From positions 1,066,501 through 1,130,500 of the forward strand of contig AP031351.1 in the NCBI GenBank assembly GCA_037833965.1: 64,000 bases of DNA, in the 5' to 3' direction. Shown one piece after another: positions 56,701-64,000 of the stretch (position 1 is its first letter; every line of letters starts with the position of its first letter). This stretch comes from Marchantia polymorpha subsp. ruderalis (taxonomy: Eukaryota; Streptophyta; Marchantiopsida; Marchantiales; Marchantiaceae). The position numbers and the translations under genes are program-made. Under the pieces are notes generated by a model. That model saw nothing but the letters and a program-made list of their open reading frames with translations, was not told where the DNA came from and did no database searches.

Positions 56701-58130
56701 ACTTTCTTCCTCAAGGCAACAGCCAGTCTCGCAAAGGTCTGGGAGACCCTAACTCCTGTTTGTGTTTGTGACACTTGAGCTCCTAATCTGCCCGATCTGC
56801 TGCTTATTCTACCTGCCACTTCACCTTTTCCCGTAGCGAAGGCTTCTCCAAGACCGCCCACTAATCCACCGAGACGGGAAGAAATCTTTCCTCGCCCAAA
56901 AAGACTTTTCATGGTCATTTCATTCCTAATTACAATTGCCCTTGACTTTTGCGTGACATCCACATCCCTCGAAGAAGGAAATAAAGAATCTGATAGGGAT
57001 GAAAAAGAGGTAGGAAGACCTCTGGCTAAAGTTACGGCCCCTTTGGTGATATTGAGTCGATCAACGACATTCAGGGATTCAGAACCAAGCAGAGAAATTT
57101 GCCCGTCCGAGAGAAATGCTATCCGGCCACATTCAGGGAGAGCGCAAAGTGATTCTATCGGATGTTTGCTCACGTGTTTGCACAATGTTAGTGTCATCTC
57201 TAAGCTAGGCTTGTAAGCTGCCCGTGGGTCTAAAATTGAAGAGGCAGAGAATATTGGGGAAGAAGGACGGGCATAAGGAGAATTTACAGAGGACCCATTT
57301 TCATGCTCTCCAGACAACGACGATATTTGAGGAGAGGAAAAACTGAAAGGTGAGCAATTTGATGGCAATGCCCCCAACATGGGTGAAGAAGGTGAGCTCA
57401 AGGGCCGTGCTCCTGATGTTGGATGATTTACATACTGCCCAGATTGAGATGGAGAAGATGCATGCACTCCACGAGAAGAAGATGACGAAGCTTGTGGAGC
57501 AGAGGAGGGCCGGTTCGAGGAGGAACTAGCGGACACAGGTCGGGTGTGAGGCGGCAGAAATTGTGAAGATTGTCTCAATGGTGAGTGCGAAGGCGAATGT
57601 CCTGACAGGGTACCATTTTGAGAACGTCCGTGTGCTTTTATACCCCGTACAGGAGGAGAGAATGGAGCACCTGGGGACGATAAGGCCGGAGAGCCCACAA
57701 GATGATCGACAGAAAAGAGATCATTCGAAGGAGAGGAACCATGTACCCTCGGAGGTGACAGTTCACCGCTGGAATTTTGAGGTATGTCAATTAAAGAGCT
57801 AGCTGCTGTAAGTGGACCTTTCAAGGGGGTGGGCGCGGGTGGGAGTGACAATGGAGGTGGGGGAGGTAAATGCTGCGTTGACAACTGTTGGGGAGGGGTC
57901 TGACTGGGGGAATTTGAAGATGAATCAACAGAAATTGGGGAAGATAGAGCATACCGCAGGACGTGCCCACTTTCTGTTCCAACATACAGAACAAAAGAAT
58001 CATCACTCCCTTTGCAGATGGCAATCGACTGCAGTCGACAGGGTGGTATAGGAGCATCCTTCAATGGAATTGCGTCCAATTCCACTCTCACAGCAACTCG
58101 TTCCCCTCCTTTACTCCAAGATTCCTCCAT
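50792..58130 (-). CDS. VPS3: VPS3/TGFBRAP1-like CORVET subunit, 14 exons
   Basis: Tethering-complex subunit that, in its family, links Rab5-type endosomes and vacuole traffic. Exons (minus): 58130-56154, 55501-55220, 55026-54809, 54585-54444, 53850-53599, 53454-53382, 53233-53185, 52999-52660, 52507-52452, 52080-52012, 51774-51663, 51422-51333, 51153-50983, 50839-50792. All introns are GT-AG and phases agree, giving 1292 residues. The first exon (659 residues) is a citron-homology beta-propeller with a Ser/Pro-rich insert (about 61-303). Next come VPS39 domain 1-like helices (EEVENLLKGAGQLRALALLY at 874 on, ILKLDQNLALNVLTSSKRED), domain 2-like helices (MYLNPGEGRVAMHRAA), and a terminal zinc-like knuckle: C1253-GS-C1256 and C1275-YK-C1278. 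The ATG at 58,130 is the first in the frame after a stop near 58,267. VPS39 is the closest alternative name; the N-terminus fits VPS3 better. Exon 7 has two adjacent AG acceptors. Confidence 0.87.
52320..52359. other. 10-bp inverted repeat around a T6A8 core
   Basis: TAGTCACCCC and GGGGTGACTA face each other across 20 bases that include six T and eight A. It lies in the intron between exons 9 and 10 of the VPS3-like gene. The core can also pair, so the stem may be longer. Confidence 0.55.
54207..54250. other. Near-perfect 21-bp palindrome within a VPS3-like intron
   Basis: TTTCGATCAAAACCATTGGTA is followed by two bases and its reverse complement with a single mismatch. The structure lies in the intron between exons 4 and 5. 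With a two-base spacer it would extrude as a cruciform or form a tight RNA hairpin. It may be the ends of a deleted miniature element. Confidence 0.7.
57221..57950 (-). other. Ser/Pro-rich low-complexity insert in the VPS3-like beta-propeller
   Basis: Residues about 61-303 are dominated by Ser, Pro, Gly and His, with many Ser-Pro pairs, a run of five Pro and several Ser runs. It sits between a beta-strand pair (VLYVGTESGHVLRY) and the next propeller strands (LCKHVSKHPIESLCALP). It has no intron, keeps frame throughout and is likely a disordered loop. The many Ser-Pro sites suggest control by proline-directed kinases, which is inference. Confidence 0.8.
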
Positions 58131-61100
58131 CAATTTCCACTTGCAGCAAACCACTCCTCTTCCAGGATTTGCACGCTCTCCATTAACTTCTAATTTCTCT
58201 GAGCCCCTCCCTATCCCTGTTTCCTCCTTGCTCCATAAGAACAACGCTTGCAACACGTACTCATACAGCTAGGTGCCGATCGGTCACTCTCATCAATATC
58301 GTTGCCCTCGCCCTTGTTGATCTTGCTGTTCGTCAGCGATCAGGTCCAATTTCTCTGTCGGGACTTCGCTCAAACACGTCTCCAAAAAACCCAAATCCTC
58401 CAACAAACCCATCTAAGGTTATACAAGTTTCACACTTTTGCTCTTCATATCGACTCACAACTGTCTACATTTACTTCTACGGCTCCTCAAAAAATCTGAC
58501 TGCCAAGTCTCCATACCGAACTCCACAATTACCCAGCTTTCGGCTGATCGTCCAGATTGTCTCAAGGTTACTGCGACAGTGGTGCATCAACCACAAACAG
58601 GATGCACAAGATTTGATGATTAGATTCCAACACCATTTTCACAACTTGATTTCATGAGAGGTACAGACTGCTGTACTGTCCCTTGTTAGAGTTGACAAAT
58701 CTGCAAACCAGACCTGGCCTTCCCCTTCATGCACAACGAGGCAGTTCCATTTGTGACGCACTAATTGAAGCAGCAGAACGTCCAGCAGAGAGACAACGCC
58801 TTCCGGAGCCCTGGGTCGGACACTTTACTTGCCAGCCTCTTCTCCTTCAGCAGCAGGTGAGAGAATGACGTGGAGGTTAGGCCGACTGGTGCTTCCAGTA
58901 ACCACGTCCTCCCTCGATGCAGGAACTGGAACTTGTTCCACGTCTGTCGTCAGGTCAAGACCCGCATTCTTCTATTGCCTCCTGGTGTACTCGTTTTAGG
59001 CCTAGGTTTTCATCTTGACCATCAGAAAGCCATGAAACCTGTTAGTTCCTCCATTGGGACGACAATTTGGGCACATATGGTTCACAAGATTGAAGATTGA
59101 AATGTCTCGACTCTTCAGCAGCATGTAACTTCAAGACCATACGGTGCATCACGCAAATATTCACCTAGCGAGGCTTCTAAGGCATCACGATCTTGGTAAG
59201 TTCTTGATTGCTTCCTGAAAATTATACCACATTGAAGTTCCTTGCTTCTTGCTTCAGTCCTAAGGAAGTTTCCAATATCACATAACGTTTGTGTCAAGTT
59301 CAGTCTTCGAATCTTATGTATATCTTCATGATGAGCATGCGAAATTCTCTCAAGCTTGAGGAGATACAGGTGTAGGAGCTTTGATGCTTGCGAGGTTAGC
59401 TTAGAAAAATATGAGAGAAATTTGGTCCAACAAAAAAGATGGAATCAAGGATCTTCATTTGTGTAATTTTTACAATTAAAAATTGCTCAAGTAGCGATTG
59501 AACGAAATGCGACCAACAGTAACGTTAAATAAGGGCAGAAACAGTGGGCCCCATATCAAGGAAAGTGATGATTCAAGATCCACATATCAATTACATCGAG
59601 AGATAAGGTAGTAACAGACATTTTGAAAGCTCAAGAGCCAACGAACTCCGATGAACAATTGCATCATAAAATATGGTCAGCTTGTTGACGGCGTGATCCT
59701 ATAATGCATAACCGAACCCGAGTTGTGACATTTTATGGTCTGCCTAAAAATTGGGACTTCATCTCATTTCATGTAAAGCTGTAAGAGAAAATGTGATTAT
59801 CAATTACTGTGCTCCTAATTTTTTTAAAGGGAAAAAACACTGGACTGTTTCAAGAAAAGACCGGGGGAGGAAGTATAGTTAACGGTGTAACAAGATCTAA
59901 CTTCCAGTTCAGTGGTCACAGGTATTCATTCTGAGAAGCCCTGCAATTGGCTGTCGTGCTTACGGAATTACTAAACAATGAAACTTTTCTGGACGAGACC
60001 TGTACTTCAGGCAGGAGAACTTCAGCATCACCAGCGATGACAGACCTCTGTTAAAGAAGTTCGGCAAGATGCGTAATAAGATGCATAGATGACCCTGGAA
60101 TTGGGCTGTGCTTTGGATGAAAATATTTTTTTTCTTTTGGCGCCTCGTCTCTCCTGAGCTCAAGTTTTTAGATTGTGCTCGTACCCGCGATCTCCATGCT
60201 AGCCTTGTTCGGGATGTTGCTCCTTCCGTTGGTAGGATGAGTAGACTGTCATTTTAAGGAAGTCACGAATCAGGGATATAACGATACGTAATCGATTTTC
60301 GAACCCTTTTCATTACAAACTACTCATCAATATCCTTCTATCCATAGAATTGGATGATTTTCAGCTTTCACAAAATCACCACAACGTACACCCTTGCTCG
60401 TGTCAGAATTTTCATGCTCCCGGACATGCATCTAAAGCTCAAACTCTGTGATAGCGCAACTACGCCACGTCCTACACGAAAGTAAGCATCTGCACAGAAT
60501 TACTCTCGGCTGCATGTGGGTAGAAAATTCTCGATGTTAAGAAGCGATATTATACGTCACTACTGGCTTTCACAGAGTAGTACTCTATCTCAAGGAACTT
60601 TTGGAGCAAAAGTTTCCCTTTGATCATTCCAGTCTCTCTAAAGTGCACACATCATGATTTTATGTACAAGATTTAAGTGCATATCCTAAAAGTTCTAGTA
60701 TTTGATCAAATTCTTTGAGATGAACATTTAAAATAAATTTGTCACATCTAGCTCCCATATTTTGCAAAACTTCACGTTGTGATTTGCATATTTTCTTTAT
60801 GTGAAACATTTCATTTCATATTTAATAATTTGAATTCTTTTTACATAGTCATTACGGATACATGTTTAGTAATTAGAACATCATGTCAAATTGGATGATT
60901 GCAACAACCAAATGCATAAGGGATTATCTGTAATATTGCAGAACATTACAATATATTTAAGTTTTGTAGTTATGCATGAAAATTCAATCTTGCGCAGTTT
61001 ACGTTCCACGTATGTTAAAAGATACTGTTTTAGGCTTATTTTATCTCGAGGTGAATGGAGATAAAACCAGGTTAAATTATACAATCAAACTTGCATCAAA

Positions 61101-62442
61101 ATCATATGCCAACTATACAAGTGTCCATTAATGAATGAGTGCATGATATTGCACTAGGTGATGAGCGTCAATGTAAGTTTGTATTCATGCGAGTCATTCT
61201 ACATATCAGTTCAGAATTTTGATTCGTTATTATTTTTTTCGTAATAAAACCTTGGAAAGAATTAGACATGCAATCTTTGAAAAATGTTAAGGAATGGTGT
61301 GACTTATCTATGGTTTTCATGACGACACTAAGTCAAACAAAGCTTAATTGCTTAAATCAAGGCCATGTATATATAATGTCAGTTAAGATACATGGCTTGC
61401 AGAGAGATACATCCCTGCGTAAACTAAATCTGTTTTTTATTAAGATATTGATTAACAACTTACGAGAGAATCTTTAACCCCAAAATTAACATCTTTTTCC
61501 TCTATCCACAAATATACTAGACCTCCCTAATTTTGATGTACTCACGATGCTGCATCCAACTTGGTGAGGTTGACTTCAAAGAGTTCTTTAGTTCAAGAAT
61601 TCTTCCTTCCTTAGACATTTTGCCACTCATCCGATTGATATACACAGGGTTGCAAGTGTGTTAGCATATAGCCCTAAAATATCTTCAATATCAGCATTGG
61701 TATTGTTTCGTGGAGCGTGTGACTAGTGGCGGGACGACAGAAACAAACGTATTGACTCTAAGACAACAACAAGCTCTAAACTTGAGTTTGAAGACCGCAT
61801 ATAAGATCGACCCTGGGAATTCAAAGTCAAAGTTGATGTCCGCAAGTACCGACCGCCGGAGCTACTACGGATATCGGACAGTCAGTGTCGCAGGCGAGGT
61901 GTATTTTTGTCGCACTGTCAACTGCGGAAACAGGTCGAGTCTGGAGCCTGAAGAAAGACCGGGACGCTGTTTGGATCGAGGGGAGGCCGGCAAGACAGGG
62001 CCCGAGACTGGACCCATCCTTGCCTCGGACGAGCTCGTTTCCGAGATTTAGCTTGAGCTGTAGTCTCCATGGAGGACTGCTCGAACCAGCGGCAATTGTG
62101 CTGGATCTCTCCGTGCGGTTCTGCCGCTTCCAGCGCCAGTGTATGGTCGATGAATCCCTGGTTACTGTGCAAATTTTCGGCGCTTTTTTTGAACTTCTAT
62201 GATTGTTGTGCTATTCAAGATTTATTGAAATTATTCTCCGTGTTCTTTTGCTGTGCAGGAGTCGCATCGTTTGAGCTCATTTTTGCTTCCTTGAGGCGCT
62301 CGCGGTGAAAGCTTGAATTCTCGATTTTTTTAGACTCCGATCCGGGAAACACCGATCCATCTTAATGGTGTAGGGTTGAATCGGAGGGTAATTTTCTGAG
62401 GAACAAGTAGACAGAGGAAAAGAAAACAGCCAAGGAGCAACG
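58131..62442. other. Divergent intergenic region between the VPS3-like and NEF1-like genes
   Basis: Contains the promoters and 5' UTRs of both genes, which point away from each other. The parts at 58,131-59,100 and 61,700-62,442 are richer in G and C than the middle and are the likely transcribed leaders. No separate gene could be supported; frames such as 61,710-62,051 (113 codons) have no recognised domain and overlap the expected NEF1-like leader. No clear TATA box was singled out. Confidence 0.5.
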
Positions 62443-63600
62443 ATGGCGTACCGGGGGATGCCAGGCATGACGGGCATGACGGCCCCCGGGTTTGAAAGCA
62501 TGAGCAATGGGGCTAGTCGTCGACGATCAGGAGAGCCACGGTTCACTCCCAATTCTTTCCAGTACAATGTGAGAGTTGCAATAGGTCTCGTGCCTTCTGC
62601 AATTCTCCTTCTGGGCGTTGGAGGGAAGCCGATTCTTGGTGTGCTCACCGTCGGGCTTATGATATCGTATATTTTGGATTCCCTACAGTTGAGACAGGGT
62701 GCTTTCTTTGGGATATGGGGGACTCTGCTTTCCACTATGTTGGCCTGGGTTCTGAGTGGTGTTAGTTTCACCTCAGCAGCTTCCGAGTCCACTGTCATGT
62801 ACATTCTCACGCTTCTTGTTTCTTTCTATTTGATATTCATCGTGGGAGTATGGGCATCCTTGCAATTTCGATGGTTTCAACTGGAAAATCCATCTGTGGT
62901 GTTAGCACTGGAGCGCTTGCTCTTTGCTTGCATCCCCTTCACTGCAGCAGCAATTCAAACCTGGGGGGTAGTTTCAGCTGTTGGGATGGTCAATGGCCCT
63001 TACTATCTCATGCTTATACAGTTTGAAATGTACTGGCTATTTACTATACCCCACCACTCGTCTTTCATGCTAAAGACTGAAAGAAATTATGGTGGACAGA
63101 TTTCCGAGGAAGCTCTCATAGCCGGCCCGTTGGAGTCATGCTTTCACACACTTACCCTGCTTTTCCTTCCCCTCTTTTTTTACGTGGGATCACACCATGC
63201 CAAGATGTTTTCCTCCATCTATTCGGTGTGTGATATGCTACTTCTCTTCTTTGTACCTCTTCTTTTCCTCATGTTCGCGTCAAGTCGAGGATCGTTGTGG
63301 TGGCTGGCAAAAGATCCACGCGATCTTCACCAAGTCAGGCTTGTTAATGGAGGAATAGCTGCTGTGGTCATTATCATATGCCTGGAAATTCGTGTCATCT
63401 TCTTGTCATTTGGACAGTACATTTCGATAGCACCTCCTTGGAACTACACGCTCGTGACGGTGGCCTTAATGGGAGGAGCAGGAGCTGTGGGTGCCTTCCT
63501 CTCTGGTTCCCTTAGTGATGGTACTCGTTTCGTTGTGCTCAGTGGTTTTCTCCAAACTGCTGCTCTTTGTGGGTCATTCGTATTGGGACTCCCTTACAAG
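62443..63600 (+). CDS. NEF1: NEF1-like polytopic membrane protein, first exon only
   Basis: Homologue of Arabidopsis NO EXINE FORMATION 1, a plastid-envelope-associated membrane protein required for pollen wall formation. Exon 1 gives 386 residues up to a consensus donor (AAG then GTATGT at 63,601). Family phrases are clear: GVWASLQFRWFQLENPSVVLALERLLFACIPFTAAA, GPLESCFHTLTLLF and ICLEIRVIFLSFGQYI, here named only in part. I see about eight to ten hydrophobic segments, beginning at residue 45, separated by short loops. A short hydrophilic start with three Gly-Met repeats and an Arg-Arg-Arg-Ser patch lacks an obvious cleavable signal; it may serve as targeting sequence. The ATG at 62,443 is followed at once by conserved-looking sequence. 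The rest of the gene lies to the right of the window. In a plant without pollen the role would have to be spore wall or plastid lipid related, which is inference. Confidence 0.9.
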
Positions 63601-64000
63601 GTATGTTACTTCATTTCTTTGTGAATTTTTTAACTTAATGAAAATACGTGTGCCATCTAAGTATGTATGTAACAGCACGCACATCATACGGTGGTTCAAG
63701 TTTTAATTACATACATAGGTCTTAGTTGAACCCTTCCCACTTGTATTTTCCAATGAAATCACTCTCAATTTATGTTTTGATCTATTCTGTCCTTAATGGC
63801 AAAAGTCGACATAGACATTTACATTGAATCATGGATTACTATTGCTGAAGCTGTAGGCCACTCCAACTAGAGTAGTTCTTTAAAAACTGAGGTTTATTTG
63901 GCTTTCTTGTTTTATGAATGTTGAATCTTCTGAAGGGTTCACTGAGAGGTACACAAGGGGCATATTATCGTTTGTGTTACGCATTGAAAGACGTGGGAAA
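63601..64000 (+). other. First intron of the NEF1-like gene, running off the window
   Basis: Starts with GTATGT and is T-rich. I found no exon with NEF1-like residues before the edge, so the next exon is outside or not recognisable. Confidence 0.6.

Overview
This looks like a nuclear segment of a land plant. The genes are split by canonical GT-AG introns, sit far apart, and include plant-type families: a glutamate receptor-like channel, a NEF1-like membrane protein and a CORVET/HOPS subunit. Long AT-rich, repeat-bearing gaps lie between them. A moss of the Physcomitrium type fits best, but that is inference from gene structure and general look; no diagnostic marker is present.

Layout. 1-4573: mostly unassigned, with one possible gene tail at the left edge. 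4574-9113 (+): a seven-exon plant GLR gene that can be rebuilt in frame from signal peptide to M4, except for a TAG codon in the pore loop; one intron holds a partial copy of the preceding exon. About 10,240-19,440: a 9 kb AT-rich island without believable genes, containing diverged repeats and a better preserved Copia-like LTR. 19,441-41,636: a long gene-poor stretch whose clearest structure is a four-unit 165-bp tandem array. 41,637-43,810: a 2.2-kb segment bounded by perfect 61-bp inverted repeats and carrying a truncated coiled-coil/RING gene piece, the form expected of a gene-capturing TIR transposon. 47,018-47,488 (-): a small C2-domain gene. 50,792-58,130 (-): a 14-exon VPS3/TGFBRAP1-like gene that closes in frame over 1292 codons. 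62,443 to the right edge (+): first exon of a NEF1 homologue, cut by the window end.

The genes do not form one pathway. GLR is a plasma-membrane or endomembrane cation channel, the VPS3-like protein acts in endosome/vacuole tethering, and the NEF1-like protein is a polytopic membrane protein linked in seed plants to pollen wall formation. The VPS3-like and NEF1-like genes are divergent, about 4.3 kb apart between start codons. I saw no CRISPR array, bacterial operon, credible tRNA or intact rRNA, and no intact autonomous transposon. The most unusual items are the GLR pore stop codon with its nearby exon duplication, the inverted-repeat element with a captured RING fragment, and a roughly 240-residue Ser/Pro-rich insertion inside the VPS3-like beta-propeller.
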